64,000 bases of DNA from Paraconiothyrium sp. Pb-2020. Taxonomy: Eukaryota; Ascomycota; Dothideomycetes; Pleosporales; Didymosphaeriaceae. The stretch lies in contig JAJUBI010000006.1 of NCBI GenBank assembly GCA_022419385.1, forward strand, positions 4,464,001-4,528,000. The letters run 5' to 3'. The notes below the pieces were generated by a model that had not been told where the DNA came from, searched no databases, and saw only the letters and a program-made list of their open reading frames with translations. Position 1 is the first letter of the stretch. The number at the start of each line of letters is the position of its first letter. Positions 13,250 through 23,794 of this stretch are shown piece by piece. The position numbers and the translations under genes are program-made.

Positions 13250-13765
13250 CGGGCTTTGAAGGAAGTTTATGCCTGGTGGGGTTTCGGCGTTGCGGTCTTG
13301 AGATGTGTTCTTCACATGGGCGCGCCGGTGATGATGTTGGAGGCGCGTTGCCTGCACTGTCCTTGAAAAGTGTAGTCGCATAAAGGCAGGCAGACGCAAT
13401 ACCGTCAAGGTCCAAGTTAGCATGCATGGAACGAATAACTAGTATGATTGCCTGGCAGAAATTTTTTGACGTTGCAATCTTGTTAGGTGTTCTTCCTGCA
13501 GTCGAGTTGGTACTGGTGTTGACGGCGCATTATATGAAATGTTCATGGACAAGTGTGGTCGCATGAAAACGGGAAGGGAAAAAAGACAAAATGCCATTAG
13601 TGTATAAACCAGCATGCATAGAATGGGCCATTGGTATGTTTGCCTGGTGGGGTTTTCGACGTTGCGATCTTGTAATCTGCTCTTCTTGTAGGCGAGTGGT
13701 TCGGCTATCGAAAGCAGGTGACCTGGAATGTCCCTAAAAGTGGTAGTTGCATAAGAGTAGGAGGA
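13250..13765. repeat. Three-copy degenerate tandem repeat, about 180-190 bp period
   Basis: Three diverged direct copies anchored by GCCTGG at 13271, 13450 and 13642 (spacings 179 and 192). After each anchor comes a related block: GGGGTTTCGGCGTTGCGGTC, then AATTTTTTGACGTTGCAATC, then GGGGTTTTCGACGTTGCGAT, each followed by CTTG. Further shared blocks lie downstream, such as AAGTGTAGTCGCATAAAGGC, AAGTGTGGTCGCATGAAAAC and AAGTGGTAGTTGCATAAGAG. AGCATGCATGGAACGA and AGCATGCATAGAATGG are shared by the first two junctions. Copies are clearly related but substituted and length-variable, so this is an old duplication. Minus-strand translations also resemble one another (YATTLFKDSAG and YATTTFRDIPG), which may only reflect the DNA similarity. 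Confidence 0.8.
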
Positions 13766-14049
13766 TAATATACCAGTGTATGAGTTATTATGTAGGGGAT
13801 AGGATACGAGTGAAGAAAGATCTTGGTTGTCGTGAATGCGGTGGTTGTACATAGTATGTGCATTTAGAGTAGGTAGGAGCGATTTGAACGTTACTGTCCA
13901 ATCAGGCAGTAAGTACACTGTAGGCAGGTTGCGCTAGTTCACCTTTCGGCCCCATTTTGTGGTACGCGGCAGGGAACAAAAACAGCTCCGACTCATGCCA
14001 GCTTCTACAATCCCGCTATCACATTCTCGTTGTTCAATTGTATCTCACC

Positions 14050-15720
14050 ATGGAAAATCTTCCACAGGAACTAATTGACAGAATCAGCAGCCACCTAGAC
14101 ATCGTCCAATTAAAGCAAACACTGGTGGTAAACCAGAAATTCCAGGCTGCTGCCGAGCGATACTCAGAAGCTTTCGAAGAGGTCAGCATCGATGAGAAAA
14201 CGGCTCAGAAGTTCCTCGACACCTTCAGCAATCACCGCTTTCGCTACCTCCGCCGTGCCAAGTTTGTAACGAGTCTTCCTGCTCCACAGCGTGACCCTGA
14301 TGGGGGCCGTCCGCCGTGTCGAGAGTCTCAGGAGGACCTCAAAGCTCTTGACGAGGAGTTCACCAGGCAGATCAGGCTGTTGTTTGATGTAATCTAAAAG
14401 CTCGAGGCCCGCGTGCAAAGTTATAGCCCTGGGAACGTTCAACTTACTATCTACACACCTTTTATGGACGTGGATCCCAACCTCTTTTGCCGCCATCGCG
14501 CTTTTGTAAGCTGGCGCGTACATCTCCTCGCGCCACAACACCTACCCATCCTTGGCTCAATCCGCTCCCTTCGCGTTGTCAATGGAACATCGTTCAGTCC
14601 CTTAAAGGAGCCTTGGAGAACGCTGCGAAAATTAGATTTGCGGGTACTTGTAGACATCGCAAACAAGCTTCCCAATCTCGGAGCGCTTGCCTGCGAAATT
14701 GGAGGAGACGAGTGGCCGACGCCTTTGACAGACGAAGTAACGGCTAAACTTTGGCGTGTATATCAAGGGCCTCGACGAGACACAAGACACGACTTCGCAA
14801 GTGCTGTTGAGAACATATCGATGCCTGCTCTGAGGGAGGTTCTGTTGAATTTCATCTGCCCGAACGACCATATCGAACGCATCGATCAACGCGTGGCAAT
14901 GCCCGATCTCGTTGCGCCAGCAAGATACGACCCCTTCAGCTCAAGCCTCCGTACATTATCATACTCACTCCGTCGGATGTGTATCTTTGCAGTCGTGGAT
15001 TTGACTTTGTTCCTACCCAGAGACGGGAGCACACCATCGTGGCCGTACCTCGAAAGCGTCAATGTCAGATTTCACATGGCCAGCCCTTCTGGAACTTGGT
15101 ACTTCAAAGGTCTCCAAGATGGCGGCCGAATTCGCGGATACAAGCTGCAAGATGAGAGTGCTTATCCCCCACTCGAGAAGACCTTAAAAGACGAGGAAGA
15201 GGATGAGGAAGAAGATTACGTCGACTGGCAGGGATGGGCACACGCACAATTCCGGGTCATGCCCGACGACGATGTTCTAGGCCCCTTCCTCGCTGCTTTT
15301 GCCAAGTCAACACAATATATGCCGTCGCTGAAGGAAGCGGCACTCTGGTGCCCCCTAAAGTTCTCCGTCGAGGACATGGGCGGGTTGTATGAGGACTACG
15401 ATAGCTCGGAGGTCAAACAGGATGACGTTCAAGCAATGGCTTGGGGCATTGCGTACACAGCCCCTGGACAGAAGGCTTTCAGCGAGCGCCCAGGTGTGGA
15501 CAAAGCCGCCTGTCGACAGCTTTGGTGGAAGGTCGGCAAGTGTCGCCCCGACCCTCGTGTGTGTGAGCTCGTCCGGCAGGTTGGCCGCCAGCAGCATGGC
15601 GACGACCTTATTGAGCACTGGGAAGATGAGTATTACGGCGATGGGCTGGTGGATCGAACCATATTTGAATCCTTCGAGTGGAGAGTCTTCCCGGATTTCA
15701 ATCTAGACCTGTTTTATTAA
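14050..15720 (+). pseudogene. F-box protein gene interrupted by one in-frame TAA
   Basis: The frame starting at ATG 14050 gives an N-terminal F-box (MENLPQELIDRISSHLDIVQ, then LKQTLVVNQKFQAAAERYS), typical of SCF ubiquitin-ligase adaptors in fungi. It stops at TAA 14395-14397 after residue 115. The same frame continues without a gap from 14398 to 15720 (KLEARVQSYSPGNVQ onward). The total is 557 codons counting the interrupting TAA and the terminal stop. The downstream part has an acidic stretch (DEEEDEEEDYVDW) and aromatic-rich C-terminal sequence like that of fungal F-box proteins. No intron could remove the stop: flanking GT and AG are only a dozen bases apart. It is probably a recent nonsense allele, though a sequencing error or readthrough cannot be excluded. 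If translated as is, only the F-box half is made. Confidence 0.75.
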
Positions 15721-17796
15721 CCAAGAAGCACCATCGTCTGCAGATATTTGTCATTGGGGCTTTAAGAGGTATTTCTGTGCATCTGCCATACAACAATCCA
15801 ATCTACACAAGTCCTCTATTAATGAGTCTTTAGCTGACTCTACGCGAGAGGATGGTTCCGTCTTCGCTTTGGGGAATGGTTTCCACCGTGGCATCGCCAA
15901 CTTGAAGGGAGAGGACCTTGGCGAGATTGTTGGCGCCTTTTCTACAGAATTCAGGGATTGAACTAGCAAAGGCCTGGGCGAAGGTCGTACCAAGACCATC
16001 AGAAGTGCTGTTCGTGGGGTGCTCGACGTTGCCGTAGATGTTGGCCTGCACAGCGACCGCGAAGGTTGCTAACGAATGTAATTCTTCAAAGGAATGTAAC
16101 GCCGACGACCCGCAAAGAACGCGTAGAAGGAGAAATGAAACAATAGAATGATCTAGGCTTTTCTTGGAGAAACTACAAAATGGCCATTTTGTTTGGCATT
16201 TTGTTTTATTCAGTTTCCCGCCTATGGACTTCGTATACCTTCGAATTCTTCGGTACCTACTGTGCCACATGCGGGTGGCGTATTGGTGCTCTTTGGAGAC
16301 GAAGCCCGGTTGCCCAAACATCATATTCGCAGTGGGTCACACAGCACGGTGGGCGAATCAATAGATAGTACCTAGAGAGTCCTTGGCAGCTCACTTACCT
16401 TATTGACTACTATCGCAACCCTAAACCTAAGCAGCACTGGCCCTGAGGTGCCCGCTGGAGTGCTTAAGTCACAATAACTTCTCCATCCTTTTTTTCTTAC
16501 TTTCCACCAAGTTTTTTCCATACATCGTGTTATCGTGCCTTGCAAGTATCAATGGGTTCTTCATGGGCGCCAAGTAATACGGCTCTCAGCTCCATTTTCG
16601 TGTGTCTGACGACCAAAGCCCGTATGCGGCGAAGCAAAACTCCACATTCGGATTTTGGTCGACGGGGCGTGTAGGCAGCTTAGCCGCTCCATGTCACACT
16701 CCAGGTTTTCGTCTAACAAGGCAAGGCGCTAGGCTGTACATGGACCACCTCTTGCTACGAGGACGGTAAAGTAACCACCATCATTCCAGCATGCTTCACC
16801 CCTTCAAGTGATGCTGTACAGTGCTCTAGATGCTAGACAATGAAAAGCTCAGACACAGAGAAAGAAGGAAGAAATCTACCTCTCAGATCCAAGAGAGTGA
16901 TTGTAGACCAGGAGACGGTGGAGCAGGTAAGTCATCCGCAGATATTGTAGAGTATATGTGCTGAATCGCCATGCTAGATACGCCAGGCAGTCTTCAAGTC
17001 GGAGCAGATCAATATACGAAACGAATGGCGTAAATAAGGCAGAATAGAGGCGATGAATACGAGCAAAAAGCTAGACTATGTGATGTTAACGAGACCTAGA
17101 GCTCACAACATCCACCGGTTCTTGCCATCCGATGAGCGAAGTTTGCATTCTGGCATGACTGGACCTAGCAGTCCCTTTGGATTGCCCAGCGACGCATGCC
17201 ATTAAGACCATCCAACGTGTGGACTGCTAAGTCTAGTCATGCCATCAAGACCATCCCAGAGATATTGGTTGGTTGTTTGGATGTGACCTTTCATAGTTCG
17301 TGAACGGGTTGTCTCAACCGAGTTTCCAGATAACGGCATTGGAAAGCCTCGACTGTCCATCCTTCATTCCCTTAGAACGGCTCATGTTGATCTAGCCTTC
17401 GTGAATTATCCCAGAAAAAGAGCGAAAGCAAGGAATATTAGTCCCGCATTCCTTAAGCTAGCTGATGCGTATGTGAAGTACCTTGAGCTTTCCACTGTGT
17501 GAAGCAGTTGATTCTCTCCAGGTCAGAGTGTACGCCTCAGTCGCGGACTTTTAGCGCAACACTCCACAGGCCAGAGCTAGCAAAAAAAGCGTACAGTTAT
17601 CCTAGTTGCGCGTAATAGGTACCTAGGTAGCCAAGTGCCATGTCGTGTGCAAATTTTCCTTCCTCGGAACCGAGCCACTGGCGTGGGTGATTCGGCCCCG
17701 CACACAACACCAAAATTTTTCCTCCCCACCCTGCCATACGCAACGAGTACTCTCCAGGTGCAACCCTTCTACTGACTGTGACCGAGCTTTTCGATA
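15721..17796. other. Long non-coding region with a weak small-secreted-protein candidate
   Basis: On the minus strand, 15830 to about 16060 reads like the C-terminal part of a small secreted protein: LATFAVAVQANIYGNVEHPT, then a region with FAQAFASSIPEFCRKG, ending TILSRRVS. I cannot place a convincing ATG or 5' exon. A CAG directly before GCCAACATC could be a splice acceptor. Coding status is uncertain. From 16330 to 17790 there are only short frames, plus the inverted repeat listed separately. Confidence 0.35.
17151..17244. repeat. Short inverted repeat with internal direct repeat
   Basis: The 24-base left arm (17151-17174, TGGCATGACTGGACCTAGCA...) matches the reverse complement of the right arm (17221-17244) at 22 of 24 positions. 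CATGCCATTAAGACCATCC just inside the right arm is repeated directly as CATGCCATCAAGACCATCC overlapping it. A hairpin-forming remnant of a small mobile element is possible. No target duplication was identified. Confidence 0.6.
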
Positions 17797-17799
17797 AGC

Positions 17800-17807
17800 T
17801 ATATATA
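17800..17807 (+). promoter_or_regulatory. TATA element upstream of tRNA-Leu
   Basis: TATATATA about 44 bases before the mature tRNA start. Fungal Pol III tRNA genes often carry an upstream TATA-like element that positions TFIIIB. The assignment is by position only. Confidence 0.4.
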
Positions 17808-17850
17808 TGTTAAAAAAACCATTACACTCATCAATCATCTCCCAAACATC

Positions 17851-17948
17851 GGTGAGATGGCCGAGTTGGTTATGGCGCCAGGTTAAGGTCCTCTTAACAC
17901 TATTTCCTGGTCACGAAAGTGGCGTGGGTTCGAGTCCCACTCTCATCA
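17851..17948 (+). tRNA. tRNA-Leu (anticodon AAG) with a 16-base intron
   Basis: The acceptor stem GGTGAGA pairs with TCTCATC (17941-17947), followed by discriminator A. The D arm contains GCCGAGTTGGTTATGGC. The anticodon stem is CCAGG (17878-17882) with CCTGG (17906-17910). The loop reads TTAAGG...T, so the anticodon is AAG at 17885-17887, giving leucine (CUU, and CUC by A-to-I editing). An intron of about 16 bases (17889-17904) sits one base 3' of the anticodon, the standard position. A class II long variable arm (about TCACGAAAGTGGC) and the T arm GTGGGTTCGAGTCCCAC complete the fold. Its splicing would need the Trl1 ligase encoded at 31.7-34.2 kb. Confidence 0.93.
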
Positions 17949-17983
17949 GCATCGTCCGCTCGTCAGAGCGGGTTTCGGGAATT

Positions 17984-17991
17984 CTTTTTTT
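17984..17991 (+). terminator. Pol III terminator of tRNA-Leu
   Basis: Run of eight T about 36 bases after the tRNA 3' end, the standard RNA polymerase III stop. Confidence 0.7.
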
Positions 17992-18029
17992 GCTTTTGTT
18001 TGGTCTTCCTAGAGGGTGGTTGGTGTAGC

Positions 18030-18760
18030 ACCCGAGAGGATAATGCTTCTTCGTGATGATCTTTCTCCATAAGCCAACGCGGACTCTCTTGCAGGAGGGA
18101 ACTGCCACCAATAAGGACAATACCGGGAACGACTTGGAAAGCAAGAGGGAAGCGCCCTGAAAAGATTGTTAGCCAGTTGTAGGATTAAATCTATTACCAG
18201 CCACTTACATGAGAACTCTCCCGAGTTAAATTGACATCCATATCCCAACCACTGCGCAACAAGAAACCCCCAACTCAACATCCATTGTAGTAAACCCGAT
18301 TAGATACCACGGTGCTTGGCCTCTGATAACTCGCCAGCATACATCGGAATCGAAGTGAGTTGGCCAACTGCAAAACCACCAATGAAGCGGCCTGCGATGA
18401 GCATAGCCATGTTGACTGCGCAAGCCTGGAGAGCACCGCCCAATACCGAGATAAGCGAGCCGACGAAGATGGTCCAGCGACGACCGAGCCTGTCCGCGAA
18501 CAGCATGTCGAATATCGTACCAGCGATCGCGCCGCCTTGGAAGGCGGACACTATGCCTCCCGTAACGGTGTCGGAAGGAGAGTTGAAGTGTTCCTTGAAC
18601 GTGGGGAGGGCGATCGTTGACGTGATGATACCAGAATCATAGCTTGATACACAGATTAGCCTAACTTCACTGGTTGCTGTGGTGCCATAGGTACAAACCC
18701 AAACAGAAAACCTCCTGTTGCCAGGAAGGTAGACGAAAGGACCGTGTTTCCAAGACCCAT
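18030..18760 (-). pseudogene. MFS sugar transporter, N-terminal half only, with in-frame TAA
   Basis: Read right to left. Exon 1 is 18760-18699 (MGLGNTVLSSTFLATGGFLF), an intron runs 18698-18643, and exon 2 runs from 18642 to 18209. It carries the sugar-porter signatures DSGIITSTIALPTF, DRLGRRWTIFVGS, GRFIGGFAVGQLTSIPMY and GELSEAKHRG. After HRGI the frame hits TAA at 18302-18300, yet continues recognisably as SGLLQWMLSWGFLVAQWLGY. A further intron (18208-18157) leads into WRFPLAFQVVPGIVLIGG and QESPRWLMEKD. Similarity ends near 18030-18045, only about 80 bp from the tRNA-Leu, so the C-terminal half of a ~530-residue transporter is missing. It is divergent from the GH78 pseudogene; together they suggest a lost rhamnoside uptake and degradation pair. 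Confidence 0.8.
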
Positions 18761-18989
18761 GGTTTCGATGTGAGACGAATCCTGTTGCTGCTTGACTGTG
18801 TAGGGTAGATGAATATGTACTGACAATCATTCGAAAGGCAGGTCTAGGCCCCTGCTTCGGAGGTAGACACCCCGAATGCGAGGGCATAGACGTAGGCGCT
18901 ATGCTTCGACCTTGGCCCCCATCATCATCGTCTCCCCATGGGCAAGTATGGAAAGTCTGGGGATGTTGCTAGCTAGGAACTACCCTGAG

Positions 18990-21750
18990 ATGGCGTTTGA
19001 GATCATACGCTGTGGCATCCACGCCTTCCACGAGTCTCTCGGCATCGATTCCGATAGGTTATGTTTTTACTGGGTTCTCCAATCTGATCTAGAGGAAGCG
19101 CAACAAAGTGCCTATCGCATCGAGGTATCCACGTCTAACAACTTTGAGCATTCACTCTGGGACTCGGGCAAGGTCGATAGCGACCAGCAACGCAACGTCC
19201 TTTGCGCACCTGATGGTGGTTTTGTATCGGCGTCGTTTCACTATTGGCGCGTAACCGTATGGGACCAAGATGGTCAGACCTCTCAAAGCTCACCGAATGA
19301 GTTCTTCACTGCGTATCCAAGATCGAGTGGGTTGCTGCCTCCATATAGCATGAACCAGACCTACATGCCTCATACGAGCCTAATATTCCGCACTTGGTTC
19401 GAGGACGAGCCGAACAGATGGAAGGGCGTATGGATCGGAGACAACGGCGACAAGCCTCTGTACATGCGCAAATCTCTTCATCTCACTCAAAAGCCGTCTA
19501 GAGCTATTATTTTTGCCTCTGGACTAGGTCATTTCAATTTCGTCTGCAATGGCGATCCGAAGGCGGCGAATGGTCACGTTTTGGATCCGGGATGGACGAA
19601 CTACCACCGGACCGTGCAATTCGTCGCCCATGATATATCGGACATCTTGAAAGAGGGCGAGAACGTTCTGGGCGCTCATGTTGGCAACGGCTTCTATGCT
19701 GGAGATCAAGGTGACGACCGGTTTTTCTGGCCGTGTTACGAGGACAACACGTATGTTAGGTACGGCAACGAGCTGTGCTTCTTTGCTGAGATACATCTCT
19801 TCTATGGAGGCGGACGCCGTGAAGCCATCACAACAGGTCCGGATTGGAGATTGAGAAGGAGCGCAACCACGTTGGCGAACATATATTCGTCCGAAACCAA
19901 AGACCTGCGGCGTACCCAACGGGCTGGGATGCCCCCGGCTTTGAAGAAGATGGCCATTGGAAGAACGCAACGCCTGTCACTGGTCCTCGTGGTAAATAAA
20001 ATACCAGAACCAGCCTCCTGTTGTCCTGCATGAGACCTTCGAGCCTATCTCAAAAAAACAGCTTGAGCCCAGGATAGCAACATTCGACTTCGGCCAGAAC
20101 ATAACAACCATGATAAAAATTGAAGCCAGCGGTCCCGCTGGCTCTGAAGTCATTGTACGCTTCTCCGAAACTGTTGGTGATGATGGCAAGGTATTCATGC
20201 CAGATACTCTCTTCAAGCAGTTCGAAAATGGTGTCTTCTGCAAGTTCACACTTGCGGGCAGCGGCGTCGAGGTCTGGGAACCAGATTTCTGTTTCACGGC
20301 AGCACGATAAATTCAAATTGAGGGCGTCTCACTTGAGGAAGGCAAAGACCTGCCCGTTGTGCGTTCTGTCACCAGCCGACACGTCTCATCGGCGTCAAGA
20401 CGACTCGGATATGTCAAGACCGACAAGGAAGATGTCAACGCGCTAATAAAGATGTGCTATTGGTCGTTTGTCAGTAATTTGTTCAGCTATCATACAGACT
20501 GTCCGCACATAGAAAAATTTGGCTGGCTGGAAGTAACGCACCTGCTCGCACCATCTACACAGTACATCCGGGATATGGAGTCGCTATACACTAAAATTCT
20601 TGATGATATCGTCGATACCCAAGAACCGAACGGCCTTTGCCCGACTATGGCTCCAGAGATACGGTACATGTGTGGGCCTCTACACGACACCATCACCTGG
20701 GGCGGCGCGGTGGCACTACTCCCGGAGATCTTACGCCTCTACTACGGCTCTACGCAGACCTTCAAGAAGCTGTTCGAACCATGCGTGCGGTACATGGAGT
20801 ACATCCGTACGAAGGAGCGCGACGGTGGACTTATTGAGCATGGCCTCGGTGACTGGGGCCGTGACATCGCCTTTGGAAACAATCAGGCCAACATCGAGAC
20901 TGCAATTTACTACCGCTGCCTGCGCAACATTCAACGCATGGCACACGAGATGGGCAAGCTGGAAGATGAAAGACGCTTTCGCGAATGGGCAGACCGTATC
21001 TACGCCGTATACAACGAGCGCCTTCTTGTGACGGACAAAACCCTGCATCCCTACACATTTTACACATCAAGAGACGAACCCGGAAAACAAGACCGCAACA
21101 TGGTCGCCCAAGCTTTCGCTTTGCAATTCGATCTCGTGCCGCGCGAACACGTTGCCGACGTGCAGCGTGCGTTCCTCGCTGACTGCGCAGACGCAGGCAA
21201 CCGCATCCAAGCCGGCGAAATTGGGTTGAAATACTTGTGGAACACACTTGCGGACGTCGACCGTCCCGACATTGTTTTAGAGATCGCGCGTCAGGATGAG
21301 CACCCGAGCTACATGAGATTCATCCGGCAAGGCGAAACCACGCTGAATGAGTTTTGGCAAGACGCATGCCGCAGCAAAAGTCACGATATGCTGGGGACCA
21401 TCTACGAGTGGTTCTATAACGCTGTGTTGGGGCTGAAACCGGAGACTGAGGCGTACAAGACGTGGACTGTGAAACCGCCGTTGAACAGCGAGTTCAAGCA
21501 TGTGGAAGGAAGTGTTGAGTGTCCTTACGGGAAGATTGAAATCGAGTATGAGACGGATGAAGAGGGACGTGATGTGAGAATGAAGGTTACGGTGCCGACT
21601 AGCACTATAGGCTTCTTGTTGCTGCCAAGAGACTCCAGTTCCGTGTCCATTGAGCGGATACAGCAAGGAAGAAACGATGACGGAGTGTCTAAAACAGGCT
21701 CGCGCATCGCCTTGAAAGCTGGACGTTACCATCTGCACCTGAACCCTTGA
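18990..21750 (+). pseudogene. Alpha-L-rhamnosidase (GH78) with two frameshifts and a stop
   Basis: Intracellular-type GH78 enzyme (no signal peptide) that would remove terminal L-rhamnose from plant glycosides or pectin fragments. The N-terminal part starts near ATG 18990 (MAFEIIRCGIHAFHESLGID) with the HYWRVTVWDQDG and VWIGDNGDKPLYMRK regions. The frame shifts near 19900 (continuing as YPTGWDAPGFEEDGHWKN), and again near 19985 (continuing as YQNQPPVVLHETFEPI, FDFGQNITTMIKIEASGPAG). A TAA at 20308-20310 sits inside the domain before IQIEGVSLEEGKD. From 20359 a long open frame holds the (alpha/alpha)6 catalytic domain (DCPHIEKFGWLEVTH, GLGDWGRD, GETTLNEFWQDA) and the C-terminal beta domain to 21750. 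Length matches the family, so decay is by point lesions rather than truncation. Confidence 0.88.
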
Positions 21751-22308
21751 AGCGTGTAGGGTATTTGTAGTGGCATCGTGGCCACGATGTCGAGAACGAT
21801 TTACGAAAACAAGAAATCCAAACTACGTGGACTTAGCACATATTTGAGAATATCGTGAGCATAATGCTCATAACGTAGTAATTGAGACATAAAGGGATGG
21901 TTTACATCTTATTTAGAAGTCTGGCCAATCAACTGTCCGTCAAGCATGAAATGCTTGAGATGTTTCTCAGTGGTCTTACTCGTAGACTACCAACTTGATC
22001 ATCCCTAATGTACTACTTTATTATGGTAGTGATGCTGATGTCTGGAAAACGGTGGGTATCGTTCGATTAATACACACAGAACCGCTGTTCGCTTACAAGT
22101 GGGTCCCGATGATCGAACAATAACGCAAATCTAGCGCATCTGAACCCTAACCCTTCGACAACTATTTTTCCATGTAGCGAACCATGGCGCAGTATACAAT
22201 AAATTCCTACGCGCAGAAAACAGGCCCCAACGGCCTTCGCTCCCGTTCCACCTTTCATATCCACGCTCGCAAGCTGTCTGTACTAGTACTAATATCGCTT
22301 CCACCACA
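21751..22308. other. Intergenic region
   Basis: About 560 bases between the GH78 pseudogene end and the aquaglyceroporin ATG. It is AT-rich around 21820-22070. No coding frame or repeat is supported. Confidence 0.45.
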
Positions 22309-23488
22309 ATGAACAGCCAGGATGGCGATCTCGAGTCCCAACAAGATCAAGAAGACAACGTTCCCTGCAGTTTCTTCCGCAGGCGTCTCCGTCGTCTCCA
22401 TGACGTTCCGGTCAGCGCGCATCGCGAACAAAAGCCATCCCTCACAACATCGCGCGGCTGCGTCTACATGTTGGAACAATTCAGAGAGAACGTGCCACAA
22501 CACATCAAGAACCATGCCATCGCTATTCTGTCAGAGTTCGTGGGAACCTTCCTCTTCTTGTTCATCGGAATCGTGGGAAATAGCGTCGTCGGCAACGATG
22601 CAGCGAAGAAAGAGCAGATGGGAGGCGGTTCGGTCACGGCGGACCCGGCCAAGGGCCTATACATCGCGCTTGTATGGGGTTTGAGTACGCATCGAGAACG
22701 CGTGGGCTTTCTTTAGGATCAGCGGTGGGCTGTTCAATCCAGTGGTCAGTGCGGCGATGATGATCATTCGGGCGGTGAGTTGGTGTTGTTTCCTGGCTAG
22801 GAATAGAGGAAAAAGCATTTCGGAACAACTTGTGCTGACTCGACGATTTGTGTTAGGTCGACCCTGTGCGCGGCGTACTGTGCATCATCACACAGATGGT
22901 GGCAAGCATCGTTGCTGCTGCTATTGCCTATGGTTTATTGCCGCCTGGGAGCTTGCCTGCGACGGAGTTGGGAGAGCAGACGAGTATCACGCAAAGAGTG
23001 TTTATTGAGATGTCCCTGACGGCGCAGGTATGTTGCAGCTTCTCCGAGATGGGTTCATTAGTATCCAACTGATGAATTTGCCCTGCAATTAGATCGTCCT
23101 CGCTATCTTCATGTTAGCAACGGAAAAGCACAAAGCAACCTTTATCGCGCCTGTCGGCATTAGACTAGCTGTGTTTGCTTGTGTACTTGCGTAGGTCAAC
23201 ATGGATGACTTCTACCGATGTTTCTCTTACACTAATTGCAACCACAGAGGTCAGTCGTACACCGGCGCATCCTTCAATCCCGCCCGCTCCTTCGCCGTAT
23301 GCGTAGCCCTAGGTTCATTTCCGGGCTACCACTGCATTTATTGGGTTGGGCCTGGTCTGGGAGCGCTGCTAGCTGTAGCGTTCTACCTACTGATTAGGAA
23401 GCTGGAGTACTGGACCGTTTCCCCTGATGTCGATGAGTACCAGAGTCATGTTGGGGAGCAGATCATCATGGTCAAGGACAGAGCTTGA
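22309..23488 (+). pseudogene. Aquaglyceroporin (MIP family) with a +1 frameshift in exon 1
   Basis: Membrane channel of the major intrinsic protein family. Exons are about 22309-22774, 22857-23027, 23093-23190 and 23248-23488. Helix 1 is AILSEFVGTFLFLFIGIVGN. After LYIALVWGLS the frame shifts within 22685-22700: the expected continuation NAWAFFRISGGLFNPVVS is one base out of register, with ten instead of about nine bases between the blocks. Later exons read VDPVRGVLCIITQMVAS, IVLAIFMLATEKHK and GQSYTGASFNPARSF. The first NPA box is NPV; the second is NPA, followed by R. The C-terminus ends VGEQIIMVKDRA. Read literally, the protein ends at a stop soon after helix 2. It could be a true pseudogene or a one-base assembly error. 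Confidence 0.8.
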
Positions 23489-23794
23489 TGCAACGATGTT
23501 TTCAATGCTAAGTCTTTGTTCATTTCATATCGCGCTCAAGTAAGTTAGCTATCCAGCATCCTATGCATTGGTACTACAGAGTCTCGACTCGTAGAAAATC
23601 CTTATAATCGGACAGATGGTGACGTATTGGTGAACCTGAATATACTGAATTGAGACCTCTGCGCCTCATGATACACACCGTTTGGACCTCGATAGATTCT
23701 ATATGTGACGATTAGCACTTGAGAAAGGCCAAGGCACAGACATTTCAGGCATACAATTACATGATAGAATTACCAAATGGTATAGATACCCGCT
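23489..23794. other. Short convergent intergenic region
   Basis: About 300 bases between the converging aquaporin and M20 genes, holding both 3' ends. No feature seen. Confidence 0.4.

Noticed and set aside
18876..18989. Extending GH78 N-terminus upstream of 18990
   Set aside because: No recognisable domain there; the family N-terminus fits from MAFEIIRCGIHAF.
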